From NCBI RefSeq assembly GCF_010668395.1, contig NZ_WUEY01000023.1, positions 1-64,000 of the forward strand: 64,000 bases of DNA, written 5' to 3'. The notes below the pieces were generated by a model. That model was given only the letters and a program-made list of their open reading frames with translations. It was not told the DNA's origin and did not search any database. Shown here piece after piece: positions 1 to 8,180 of this stretch; the stretch's first letter is position 1, and each line of letters begins with the position of its first letter. The translations under genes were made by a program, and so were the position numbers. The DNA comes from Martinezella lusitana. GTDB lineage: Bacteria > Pseudomonadota > Alphaproteobacteria > Rhizobiales > Rhizobiaceae.

Positions 1-13
1 TCTTGATGTTCAT
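1..13 (-). CDS. 5' end of a gene running off the left edge
   Basis: Only the first four codons (M-N-I-K) of a possible minus-strand gene are inside the window. The ATG reads from position 13 and is preceded by CTGGAG about seven bases upstream, a credible ribosome binding site. A palindromic site overlapping a TATAAT-like -10 element lies about 190 bases upstream and would serve this gene. Nothing can be said of the product. Its placement suggests it belongs to the same sulfur regulon as its neighbours; this is inference. Confidence 0.3.
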
Positions 14-494
14 AGTAACTCCAGTTCCAATATCGATTAGGTATGACTATCCACGCCGAGAAAATCGACGCGCCCTACCCCACCTGGTTTTCAAACGTTG
101 ACCCCTGATCTGGGAGAACCAAGACATTCAGTCTCGATTCCGACATGATACATGACGGGACTTGGAGGCGATGTTTAGTAATGTATTTCTATAAAATTTA
201 TAGATTATAGAACAGCGTATTCTGTTGCGTAATTGTCACGGTATTGTCATGTGTATACCCGTCCGCAGGCAGGGAGCTGCCGGCGTCATCAGCGGCAAGT
301 AGGCGCAATGGGCCTGTGCTGGGCGGTTCAATATCGCTGGCGAAACGGGCAGAAGCGACAGAGGCGCGATCATGCCGCAGGCATCCACGCCCAGCGATCG
401 GCAGGCGCCTTGGATCGGTTCAGAAAGCCGCTGCGTCAAAGCAAGGAGGCAATGGGGCCGTTCTCTTGGCGATATGAAGCCGCCCGGCGCAATT
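14..494. other. Gene-free stretch with one operator-like palindrome
   Basis: This stretch lies downstream of the rhodanese gene and upstream of the possible gene at the left edge. Open frames on both strands here are continuations of shadows of the rhodanese gene and show no family signature. The only structure seen is the AT-rich palindrome at 189-203 with an overlapping -10-like element. Confidence 0.5.
189..210 (-). promoter_or_regulatory. AT-rich palindromic operator, copy A, over a -10 element
   Basis: CTATAAA-A-TTTATAG at 189-203 is a perfect inverted repeat with a one-base centre. On the minus strand TATAAT (204-209) abuts it and TTACGC lies 17 bases further upstream, a weak -35. An almost identical 15-mer, with one mismatch, occurs at 1728-1742 in the divergent rhodanese/ssu promoter region. 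The likely role is binding of a shared repressor or activator; the regulator is not identified in the window. Confidence 0.5.
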
Positions 495-1613
495 TCATTG
501 CGCCGCCAGCTCAACTGCCCCTGCTGAAACCTGCCGATCGGATGCGTGAAAATCGACCAGCAGCAACGCGATTTCGTAGCCGCGCCGTTGCAGCCAATGG
601 GCAACGGTACGGGCCCGAACGCCAAGAAGATCGTCGATCAGGACCACCCTTGCGCCTCTCACCGAGATGGTGCGGTAGGCGACGCCCAGCAATTGCCCTC
701 CTTCGGACGACAAGGTTCCCTCAAGATGGACCGTCTCGAATTCTTCGGGTGTCCGCACGTCGAGCAGGTAGGTGGTCCGATTGGGGTCGCCGGCCCACTT
801 TCTTGCCGTATCGAGATCGATTTCCGGGAATTGATCAGGCTCGCTCAATGTTGCGATATGCTGGCGCGCGAAGTCGCGCGCCTCGTCCGTCGGGTCGCGA
901 TAGATGCGTGTCCTGCCGCTTTCCAGTTGAAGGCCCGCAGCGCTCCAGGCTTTTGTTCCGTCGTCGAGATAGGCAACCCGGTTTGGAACGTTCGCGTCGA
1001 TGAGCGTCTGGGCGCCGAGGATGGCGCGCGGCAGTCCGGCACAGGAAACCACGACCCTTGTCGTTTCCGAGGGGACAATATCCCTATAGCGCAAAACCAA
1101 TTCCGCCCCGGGAACGCTGACTGCGCCCGGGACGTGATCACGGGCGAATTCCGCCACCGTGCGCGTATCGATGACGATCACGTCTTCGCCTGCGTCCTGC
1201 AGCTTTTTCAGCTCCAGCGCCGAAATGGCTGGCGTCTTCCTTTCCTTTTCGACGGCCTTGGAGAAGTCCACGCCGGGTATGTCGAATGTCGGCAGCGGAG
1301 CGCCGTCATCGGCTGCGGTCCAGGCTGGTATGCCGCCTTCGAGCGCAAAGATATTCGGCCAGCCGGCCGCCCCCAGCTCGTCCGACAGGCGCGACGCAAT
1401 CCCGTCGCCCGCATCGACAAGGACGGTACGAACGGCTTTGCGCGGCACGAACCGGCCGAGTTCGTTCACAACCCGGTCTGCCGGCAGGTTGGTGGCAAAT
1501 AAAGGCGAAGCATAGCCGACAATGGCGGGATCGCGAATGTCGAGCACGGCAAGCTCCTTGCCATCCTCCAGCCAATTGCGAAAGGTGTCCTTGGAAATCG
1601 TCTTCTGGCTCAT
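495..1613 (-). CDS. Triple-rhodanese-domain sulfurtransferase-like protein
   Basis: A 372-residue cytoplasmic protein with three rhodanese-like modules. Only the central one (about residues 133-230) keeps the catalytic cysteine, in the loop C191-A-G-L-P-R. The matching positions of the first (near V-L-V-D67) and third (near V-L-I-D327) modules carry aspartate, so those domains are probably structural or binding modules. The product is expected to move sulfane sulfur or sense persulfide. The start at 1613 was chosen because GGGAG sits correctly upstream; an in-frame codon at 1718 would add 35 atypical residues. It is divergent from a sulfonate transporter and shares its intergenic operator, which ties it to sulfur scavenging. 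The multi-domain architecture is clear; substrate and partner are unknown. Confidence 0.85.
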   Translation of the reverse strand: MSQKTISKDTFRNWLEDGKELAVLDIRDPAIVGYASPLFATNLPADRVVNELGRFVPRKAVRTVLVDAGDGIASRLSDELGAAGWPNIFALEGGIPAWTAADDGAPLPTFDIPGVDFSKAVEKERKTPAISALELKKLQDAGEDVIVIDTRTVAEFARDHVPGAVSVPGAELVLRYRDIVPSETTRVVVSCAGLPRAILGAQTLIDANVPNRVAYLDDGTKAWSAAGLQLESGRTRIYRDPTDEARDFARQHIATLSEPDQFPEIDLDTARKWAGDPNRTTYLLDVRTPEEFETVHLEGTLSSEGGQLLGVAYRTISVRGARVVLIDDLLGVRARTVAHWLQRRGYEIALLLVDFHASDRQVSAGAVELAAQ

Positions 1614-1721
1614 GATTTCGCTCCCGTGCGGTGCCGTTTCCTCCTTCAAACCTAGCGCCGGAGTTTGCCGGTGACGACGGCGGAGCCAGGCGCAATCGCC
1701 CGGCAAATGGGAAAGCATTTT

Positions 1722-1745
1722 TATAGTCTATAAAATCTATAGATA
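1722..1745. promoter_or_regulatory. AT-rich palindromic operator, copy B, in the rhodanese/ssu divergent region
   Basis: Two overlapping palindromes are visible: TATAGTCTATA (1722-1732) and CTATAAA-A-TCTATAG (1728-1742, one mismatch from perfect). The site lies about 115 bases from the rhodanese start and about 125 bases from the SsuA-like start, so one regulator could govern both directions. The same sequence family recurs at 189-203 and 9684-9693. Confidence 0.55.
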
Positions 1746-1865
1746 AAATTTTCTTACGATGAAGCCAATGCTTTCCTACTGTCTCGGTCATCGAACAGCG
1801 ACGCGTTCGACCGCGTAGGTTCGATGCGCTGTTCTCGTCCGTCGCCAAGGAAAGGCATTATCGGA

Positions 1866-2879
1866 ATGACCTGTTTGTCGCGCCTTTTTCAGAGAGTCGT
1901 CCTGCCAATCGCTCTGGCGGCCTCGTTCTCCATGTCCGCATCGGCCCAGTCCGCAGCCGATCTTTCAACGGTGACGGTCACAATCGGGACGCCGAACAAG
2001 ACCGGCCTCCACCGTCAGCTGATTGCCGCCGGCGAGGTCGAGAATGTACCCTATAAGATCAAGTGGGCCGATTTCGATTCGACGCCGCCGCTTGTCGAGG
2101 CGCTAAGGGCCGGACATGTGGATATCGCCGCGGGAGGCGATACCGGCGTGCTTTCGGCGATTGCAAACGGCGTGAAGGTGACGATCCTGGCCGCGACCTG
2201 GGAGCGCAAGGAAAGCGGCAGCGCCATTCTGGTGCGCGGGGATTCCGATCTCGGCAAGGTGGCCGATCTCAAGGGTCGCAAGGTGGCGCTGCCTTACTTC
2301 ACCAAGCAGCACTATCAATTCGCCAAGGCATTGGAACAGGCCGGCGTGCCGTGGGATCCAAAGCTGATCCTCAACCTCAACACGACGGATGGCCTGTCCG
2401 CTTTGGTCAATGGCCAGGTCGACGCCTTTGTCGTCTGGGACCCGAATACCGCAATCGCCCAGCAGCAGCACGGCGCCCGCATCCTCCAGTCCCTGAGCAA
2501 GGTCATCGATACGGCCGGCGTGCTCTACGCACCGACCTCCTCGCTTGCGGATCCTGCTCGCAAGGCTGCTCTTGAAGATCTCACGCGCCGGATCATCCGT
2601 GCGCAGGCCTGGGTCAACGCCCACCCGCAGGAATGGTCGGCGCAGGTCGCCAAGCTGTCCCAGATCTCGCCGGACGCCGCCAATCTCCAGACCAGCCGTT
2701 CTTTCCAGGAATACGCTCCGGCAACGGATGCGAATGCCTTGAAGGGCTGGCAACAGGAAGTGGCTTATTTTCACCAGAGCGGGCAATTCAAGAACGAGTT
2801 TCAGGTGGAGAATTACGTCGCCAAGGATTTTGACGATGTGATCAACAGCGAAAACAAGAAGCTCGCAAAGAAAAATTGA
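1866..2879 (+). CDS. Aliphatic sulfonate ABC transporter, periplasmic binding protein (SsuA-like)
   Basis: A 337-residue precursor with a clear Sec signal peptide (basic start, hydrophobic stretch, cleavage near A-S-A-Q) followed by an NMT1/SsuA-type periplasmic binding fold. Typical segments are visible: the G-T-P-N-K-T-G opening, D-I-A-A-G-G-D-T-G and the A-F-V-V-W-D-P hinge. It should capture a sulfonate or taurine-like compound and deliver it to the permease encoded next. The ATG at 1866 is used because the upstream GTG-type extension lacks signal-peptide character. The stop overlaps the permease start by one base, so it heads a translationally coupled operon with the permease, ATPase and a flavin monooxygenase. 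The exact ligand cannot be read from sequence. Confidence 0.85.
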   Translation: MTCLSRLFQRVVLPIALAASFSMSASAQSAADLSTVTVTIGTPNKTGLHRQLIAAGEVENVPYKIKWADFDSTPPLVEALRAGHVDIAAGGDTGVLSAIANGVKVTILAATWERKESGSAILVRGDSDLGKVADLKGRKVALPYFTKQHYQFAKALEQAGVPWDPKLILNLNTTDGLSALVNGQVDAFVVWDPNTAIAQQQHGARILQSLSKVIDTAGVLYAPTSSLADPARKAALEDLTRRIIRAQAWVNAHPQEWSAQVAKLSQISPDAANLQTSRSFQEYAPATDANALKGWQQEVAYFHQSGQFKNEFQVENYVAKDFDDVINSENKKLAKKN

Positions 2880-3766
2880 TGGCGACGCTAGCAAGCCTTT
2901 CGGACGATACGTCGCCTCTATCGACACCTCGAAGAACCGTTTCGCGGTCGGAGCTTGCGGATCTCGAGCGTATTGTGCCGCTTGGCCGTCAGCATCGGCG
3001 ACTTATTCCGGGCGGCGTCATCGGCAAGGGGCTCGGCCCTGCAGCGCTGGTGCTGCTGTGGTCCGTCGGCACGAGTTACGGCTGGATATCGCCGGACCTT
3101 CTGCCGACGCCTCAGACGCTTTGGGCGACGCTGATCGATCTCATTACCAGCGGCGATCTCTCCGACGCCCTGACCTTGTCGCTGCAGCGGGTCGCGGCTG
3201 GCTTTTGCTTCGGCTTCGTCATCGGTGTCGGTCTTGCGCTCGTTTCGGGACTTTTCCGCCTGGGAGAGGATTTGATCGACGCTCCGATGCAGATGGCACG
3301 CACCCTTCCATGGGCAGGCCTCGTGCCGCTTCTGATTATCTGGCTTGGCATAGACGAGACGCCGAAAATCGCGCTCGTCGCATTCGCGGTGACGTTCCCG
3401 CTCTACATCAACACCTTTGCCGGCATCCGCAATGTCGACAAGGCGCTGGTCGAGGCAGCGCAGACCCTGTCCTTCGGGCGAGCCGCTCTGATCTTTCAGG
3501 TCATCCTGCCCGGTGCCTTGCCCAACCTCCTGGTCGGCCTGCGCTATTCGCTGGGCTCTGCATGGCTGGCGCTCGTTTTTGCCGAGACCGTCAATGCTCA
3601 AGGCGGGCTTGGCTATCTCATCATGCATGCACGCGAGGTCTATCGCGTCGATATCATCATTCTCTGCCTCGTCATTTATGCCCTTCTCGGGCTCAGTGCC
3701 GATCTGGTCGTGCGGCTGCTGGAGCGGATATTGCTCCGCTGGCGCCAGAACTTCGACGGGGCGTGA
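2879..3766 (+). CDS. Sulfonate-type ABC transporter permease (SsuC-like)
   Basis: A 295-residue inner-membrane permease of the BPD_transp_1 family. About six membrane segments follow an unusually long (about 45-residue) hydrophilic N-terminus rich in Arg. The EAA loop is visible as E-A-A-Q-T-L-S-F-G near residue 197. The ATG at 2879 overlaps the SsuA stop by one base; a TTG three bases earlier would also be in frame. It ends two bases before the ATPase start. The transported substrate is inferred to be a sulfonate from the adjoining SfnB-like enzyme and rhodanese gene; nitrate or taurine transporters have the same architecture. Confidence 0.88.
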   Translation: MATLASLSDDTSPLSTPRRTVSRSELADLERIVPLGRQHRRLIPGGVIGKGLGPAALVLLWSVGTSYGWISPDLLPTPQTLWATLIDLITSGDLSDALTLSLQRVAAGFCFGFVIGVGLALVSGLFRLGEDLIDAPMQMARTLPWAGLVPLLIIWLGIDETPKIALVAFAVTFPLYINTFAGIRNVDKALVEAAQTLSFGRAALIFQVILPGALPNLLVGLRYSLGSAWLALVFAETVNAQGGLGYLIMHAREVYRVDIIILCLVIYALLGLSADLVVRLLERILLRWRQNFDGA

Positions 3767-3768
3767 GG

Positions 3769-4605
3769 ATGGACAGTTCCGCTCCCAATCCTGCTGCCAG
3801 CCTTGCCGTGAGCGTTCAGGGCGTCGTTCGCCGCTTCGGAGACAGAACGATCATAGACCGCCTGAGCCTCGATATCAGGCGAGGGGAGTTCGTCGCGCTG
3901 CTGGGCACGAGTGGCTGCGGCAAAAGTACGCTGCTTCGCATCCTTGCGGGTCTCGATCGCGAAATCGAAGGCGAGGTCTTTGTCTCGCGCCGGCGTGGCG
4001 TTGCGTTCCAGTCGCCACGGCTCTTTCCATGGAAAAAGGTCTGGAGCAATGTCGTTGCGGGGCTGCCCGCCGGGCGCAACAAGGCGCGAGCCGAAAATGC
4101 CCTGGCCGAGGTTGGTCTTGCCCACCGCCGCGATGCCTGGCCCAAGGATCTGTCCGGTGGCGAGGCCCAGCGCGCTTCGCTCGCGCGGGCGCTTGTGCGC
4201 AATCCCGATCTTCTGTTGCTGGACGAGCCTTTCGGAGCGCTCGATGCCCTGACGCGCATCAAGGCACAGGCACTCGTCGCCGATCTCTGGCAGAAACATC
4301 GTCAGGCTGTTCTTCTCGTCACCCACGATGTGGAAGAGGCCCTGCTGCTTGCCGACCGTGTGCTGGTCATGCGGGACGGCATCGTGGCCCATGAGGCGCC
4401 GGTTGATCTGCCGCGCCCCCGTTCGGCGGGCGGCGCGGAATTCGACCGGCTGCGATCGCAGCTTCTGGCATGGCTGGGGGTCGCCGGTCCGGCAGCCGGC
4501 AAATCCGATATGGGCACGAGCAAGCCGGCGGGAGGAAAGCTCATGACGCAGGTTCAGTTCGGGCAGGCCGCAATTCAAGGAGCATTGCATGACCAGGATC
4601 AGTGA
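3769..4605 (+). CDS. Sulfonate-type ABC transporter ATPase (SsuB-like)
   Basis: A 278-residue cytoplasmic nucleotide-binding subunit. Walker A is G-T-S-G-C-G-K-S-T (46-54), the signature is L-S-G-G-E (128-132), Walker B is L-L-L-L-D-E-P (148-154), and the switch His sits in V-T-H-D. It energises the preceding permease. The start at 3769 lies two bases after the permease stop with a GAGG-like site inside that gene's end. The last 17 bases overlap the next coding sequence, so the C-terminal tail after about residue 255 is family-atypical and may have been extended over the next start. Confidence 0.9.
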   Translation: MDSSAPNPAASLAVSVQGVVRRFGDRTIIDRLSLDIRRGEFVALLGTSGCGKSTLLRILAGLDREIEGEVFVSRRRGVAFQSPRLFPWKKVWSNVVAGLPAGRNKARAENALAEVGLAHRRDAWPKDLSGGEAQRASLARALVRNPDLLLLDEPFGALDALTRIKAQALVADLWQKHRQAVLLVTHDVEEALLLADRVLVMRDGIVAHEAPVDLPRPRSAGGAEFDRLRSQLLAWLGVAGPAAGKSDMGTSKPAGGKLMTQVQFGQAAIQGALHDQDQ

Positions 4606-5857
4606 CGGCTGGGGCAGCGGTCCCAGCGCCCGATATGATGAGATCGCCGCCCACTTCCGCCCGATTTTCGAGCGGATCGCTCAAACCGCGATCGAGAGAG
4701 ATCAGGAGCGGCGCCTCCCCTTCAGGGAGGTCGAATGGCTGCGCGAGGCGGGATTTGGCGGTCTTCGCATTCCGAAAGCCTATGGAGGGAGCGAACTGAC
4801 CTTGCCGGAGTTGTTTGCTCTTCTGATCGAGCTATCGGCGGCGGATCCCAACATCACGAATATCTTCCGCAGTCATCAAGGCTTTACGGAGGATCTCCTC
4901 AACGCGCCCCATGATCAATGGCGCGACGAGTGGCTATCCCGCCTGGGCGGCGGCGAGATGATCGGCAGCGGGTTCTCCGAGCTCGCCGGGGCCAAGGTGG
5001 GCGACTATGCGACGACGATTGTCACGGATGGTGACGGCTATCGCCTGAACGGCGAAAAATTCTACACGACAGGCTCGATCTACGCGGACTGGATCAATCT
5101 CGGCGCGGTTGACGGATCGGGAGAGCCGATCGCCGCCCTTGTCCCGACCTCGGCAGCAGGCGTCGAAATTCTGGACGATTGGGATGGCTTCGGGCAGGCG
5201 CTGAGCGGCAGCGGCACGGCACGATTCAAGGATGTCCGGCTGGAAAGCTTCCACATCAAGCCGAATTCGGCGCGTTTCCCCTATACGACGGCGTTCTTTC
5301 AGCTTGTGCATCTCGCAAGCCTTGCCGGGATCGGCCGAGCCGCCGCCGGCGAGCTATCGCGGCATGTGGGCGCGCGGGCACGCATATACCCTCGCGGGAA
5401 CGGCGCGGCGAGCGCGGAGGATCCTCAGGTCCTTGAAGTCGTCGGCCGGGTGAGGGGCCCGGCATATGCCGCGGGCGCCATCGTGCTGAACGTCGCCACC
5501 GCCCTTCAGCGATCCTATGAAGCCAACCTCGCCGGAGTTGACCCGACCGAAACGGATATTCATCTGCTGGCAGAGATCGAAACGAGCCAGTCGGTGACGG
5601 TTATCTCGAAGCTGATCCTGGAGGCGACGACCGTGCTCTTCGACGCTCTCGGGGCATCGGCGGCCAAAAGAGCAACGGCCCTCGATCGTCATTGGCGCAA
5701 TGCCCGCACGATTACATCGCACAATCCGCGCATCTATCACGACCGCGTCGTCGGCGAATTTGCCGTCTCCGGCAAGAAGCCCGTCGCGGTCGGTTACCGA
5801 AAGATCATCACGCCCTTCAGCACGACAAGCGAAGTGGCGGAATTGGGCGGGGTATAG
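4589..5857 (+). CDS. SfnB/DszC-like acyl-CoA-dehydrogenase-fold flavin monooxygenase
   Basis: A 422-residue cytoplasmic enzyme of the acyl-CoA dehydrogenase superfamily. An N-terminal helical domain is followed by the flavin-proximal G-S-G-F-S-E-L segment (about 130) and L-N-G-E-K-F-Y-T-T-G, which is typical of the SfnB/DszC branch. A C-terminal helix bears H-W-R-N-A-R, also a hallmark of that branch. Such enzymes use reduced flavin to oxygenate sulfones or other organosulfur compounds for desulfonation. It is coupled to SsuB by a 17-base overlap, so it probably acts on the imported compound. No flavin reductase lies next to it; one would have to act from elsewhere. The exact substrate is unknown. 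Confidence 0.82.
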   Translation: MTRISDGWGSGPSARYDEIAAHFRPIFERIAQTAIERDQERRLPFREVEWLREAGFGGLRIPKAYGGSELTLPELFALLIELSAADPNITNIFRSHQGFTEDLLNAPHDQWRDEWLSRLGGGEMIGSGFSELAGAKVGDYATTIVTDGDGYRLNGEKFYTTGSIYADWINLGAVDGSGEPIAALVPTSAAGVEILDDWDGFGQALSGSGTARFKDVRLESFHIKPNSARFPYTTAFFQLVHLASLAGIGRAAAGELSRHVGARARIYPRGNGAASAEDPQVLEVVGRVRGPAYAAGAIVLNVATALQRSYEANLAGVDPTETDIHLLAEIETSQSVTVISKLILEATTVLFDALGASAAKRATALDRHWRNARTITSHNPRIYHDRVVGEFAVSGKKPVAVGYRKIITPFSTTSEVAELGGV

Positions 5858-5875
5858 ACAACAACATGCCAAATG

Positions 5876-5895
5876 CTCCCGCCACGCAGCGGGAG
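5876..5895 (+). terminator. Hairpin after the sulfonate operon
   Basis: CTCCCGC-cacgca-GCGGGAG is a perfect 7-bp stem 18 bases past the SfnB-like stop. It has no real T-run, so it may be a weak or factor-assisted terminator between convergent genes. Confidence 0.4.
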
Positions 5896-6015
5896 TTCAA
5901 TGCCGTTGGTAGCAAAGCATTCGCAAGGCACCTCTGCCGGGAACGGGCCTCTTTGCGCTATTCGGCAGGCGGCGATGCTTCCGCGTTCGCCGGAGCTGTC
6001 GAGGCAATACCACCG

Positions 6016-7044
6016 CTATTGGGCTATGCGCACGATCAGCTTGCCGAAATTCTTTCCTTCGAGAAGGCCCATGAACGCTTCCGGTGCGTTCTCAAGTCCG
6101 TCCACGATGTCTTCCCTGTACTTGAGGCGCCCTTCTGCGATCCACTGCGCCGCCTCGCGATAGAAATCGGGGCGCTGGTCGACGAATTCGCGCTGTATGA
6201 AGCCTCGTATCGTCAGGCTTCGGCGCAGGATGCCTCGCATCACCGTCGGAAGCTGATTGTGTCCCTCCGAAATCGAAGGCTCTTCGTTGTAGTGGGCGAT
6301 CAGTCCGCAGACCGGGACGCGCGCGAAGTCGTTGAGCAACGGAAACACCGCGTTCCAGACGTGACCGCCGACATTCTCGAAATAGACGTCGATGCCATTC
6401 GGGCAGGCGGCCTCGAGCCGGCTGGCGAAATCGCTCGAACGGTGATCTATCACGGCGTCGAAGCCGAATTCCCGGCTTGCATAATCGCATTTCTCCGCGC
6501 CGCCGGCGATGCCGACGACCCGCGCTCCGAAAATCCTGGCAATCTGGCCGACTGCGGAGCCGACGGCGCCGCTTGCCGCGGCGACTACCAGGGTTTCGCC
6601 GGCTTTGGGTTTGCCGATATTGCGAAGCCCTGCATAGGCGGTAAAGCCGGTCATGCCGAGAATGCCGAGCGCCGTCGTGATCGGCGCTGCGTCCGGATCA
6701 AGCTTGCGCAATGCGGACCCGTCCGAGATCGCATAGCTCTGCCAACCGGAATGCGAGAGAACGATATCCCCTGGCTTGAACGCCGCGTTGCGGCTGCCGA
6801 CGACCCGGGCGACCGTTCCCCCTTCCATGACGCCGTCGATCTCGACTGACTTGGCATAGGATTTTGCATCGTCCATGCGGCCGCGCATGTAGGGATCAAG
6901 AGAAAGATAGAGGATCTGGAGAAGAACCTCGCCTTCGCCGATATCCCGAACCGTCTCTTGTTCAAGCCGGAAATTGGCCGCGACCGGTTTTCCGGTCGGG
7001 CGGGACGCAAGCACGATGCGTGTGGTGACGGGCTGGGTGGCCAT
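6016..7044 (-). CDS. NADP-dependent MDR-family oxidoreductase (CurA/leukotriene-B4-DH-like)
   Basis: A 342-residue medium-chain reductase without structural zinc. The N-terminal catalytic domain carries S-L-D-P-Y-M-R-G-R-M, characteristic of the alkenal/curcumin reductase group. The Rossmann domain has A-A-S-G-A-V-G-S-A-V-G (about 150-165) for NADPH. Such enzymes reduce the double bond of alpha,beta-unsaturated carbonyls in the cytoplasm. AGGAAA stands upstream of the ATG at 7044. It converges on the sulfonate operon and is followed on the same strand, upstream, by a VOC protein gene; both could be detoxification functions. No direct link to sulfur metabolism is visible. Confidence 0.85.
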   Translation of the reverse strand: MATQPVTTRIVLASRPTGKPVAANFRLEQETVRDIGEGEVLLQILYLSLDPYMRGRMDDAKSYAKSVEIDGVMEGGTVARVVGSRNAAFKPGDIVLSHSGWQSYAISDGSALRKLDPDAAPITTALGILGMTGFTAYAGLRNIGKPKAGETLVVAAASGAVGSAVGQIARIFGARVVGIAGGAEKCDYASREFGFDAVIDHRSSDFASRLEAACPNGIDVYFENVGGHVWNAVFPLLNDFARVPVCGLIAHYNEEPSISEGHNQLPTVMRGILRRSLTIRGFIQREFVDQRPDFYREAAQWIAEGRLKYREDIVDGLENAPEAFMGLLEGKNFGKLIVRIAQ

Positions 7045-7186
7045 GCATATGTTTCCTGGCTCTGATCTGTTTTAACAATGAAACTTTAGGCGAGCAGCCG
7101 CGCGTTTGCGACCGGATTTATCGTCGTCTCCGCCGACGATCGGCGATCGGGTTATCGATATCGTCGTGGGAATGAATGGTCCCGGT

Positions 7187-8032
7187 CTATTCCTTGAACC
7201 AGAGAGCGACACCATTGGCGGCCTCGGCGTCAACAAGCAGGCCGTCTTCGAACGGCCGAGGCGAAACGCCGCCGAGCGCCAGAGCATCGGCGGCGGCCTT
7301 CAGGGAGCGAACCTTGAGTCCGAGCGCGACCTTGCGCTCATTGCCGTCGAAGCCCTGCGGAATGGCCTGCCCGAAGCGGGCGGCGGCGCTGTCTTCCGAT
7401 AGGAGGTGGATCGTGACGATGCCGGCCTGAATGGAGATGCCGTCCTTGCCGGCTTGAGGGGCCGACGCCGCAGGAAATCCATCCAACAGCCTCGTGATCG
7501 TTTGGGGCGCGCGGCTGACGATGAAGACATCGCTGATGTTCACGACACTATTCGGATGGTTCTGATCGACCGACCGCCACACCAGCTCCGGCGTATTGTG
7601 CTGGCAAAAGAAGAAGCGGCCATTGGAAATCGCATCTCCGCCGATCTGGAAGGTACGGAAGCTTGCCGGCTTTTGCACGCCATCGACGTCGACAGGGCGC
7701 GAGAAATCCTTCCAATCCGTCACCGGTTTGCCGGCTGCCGCCAATTCGCCTTGCAGGGTGGCGGCATCGGTGGTGCGAAAGGCAAGACCGTTCAGGCCTG
7801 CCGGATACGACCAGAGATCACTCCTGGCCTTGGCGCCCTCCGCTGGAAAGCCCAGAAGCTCCAGATAGTTGTCGGTAAAGACGGCGAGATGGTTGATCGA
7901 GCCGAGCGTGTGATAGCCTCGCGGCGTCAGCGCGAATCCGAGCTTGCGATAAAGAGCTGCGGCGGCATCGAGCTGGTCGAGTACGCCAATAACCGCGTGA
8001 TCGAGGACGAGGGGCTGGGTCGTGGCAGGCAT
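7187..8032 (-). CDS. VOC (glyoxalase/bleomycin-resistance) superfamily protein
   Basis: A 281-residue protein beginning L-D-H-A-V-I-G-V, the classic first beta strand of a vicinal-oxygen-chelate module. A second repeat is visible in the C-terminal half, so it is the long, two-module type (Glyoxalase_3-like). His in the first strand and Glu in N-Y-L-E-L-L-G are candidate metal ligands. VOC enzymes include lyases, dioxygenases and resistance proteins, so the reaction cannot be deduced. CGGAGA lies upstream of the ATG. It sits between the MDR reductase and a secreted orphan protein, all on the minus strand with gaps of 142-148 bases. Confidence 0.75.
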   Translation of the reverse strand: MPATTQPLVLDHAVIGVLDQLDAAAALYRKLGFALTPRGYHTLGSINHLAVFTDNYLELLGFPAEGAKARSDLWSYPAGLNGLAFRTTDAATLQGELAAAGKPVTDWKDFSRPVDVDGVQKPASFRTFQIGGDAISNGRFFFCQHNTPELVWRSVDQNHPNSVVNISDVFIVSRAPQTITRLLDGFPAASAPQAGKDGISIQAGIVTIHLLSEDSAAARFGQAIPQGFDGNERKVALGLKVRSLKAAADALALGGVSPRPFEDGLLVDAEAANGVALWFKE

Positions 8033-8180
8033 GAATGGGATCTCCGAAATTTAGATCTGGTCGATGGCGATGGTCTCGTTGGGTCAGGCTCTGGTCCGAC
8101 CCTGTGCTTCAGGCCCTTGCGAGAGCGCAAAGACGATAGAAAGGGCCGGGCAGTTCATGCCGCGCGCCTCATACGGATCC

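Noticed and set aside
233..1003. 256-codon plus-strand frame opposite the rhodanese gene
   Set aside because: Arg/Pro-rich translation without family character; it mirrors a GC-rich coding strand whose minus-strand product has clear domains.
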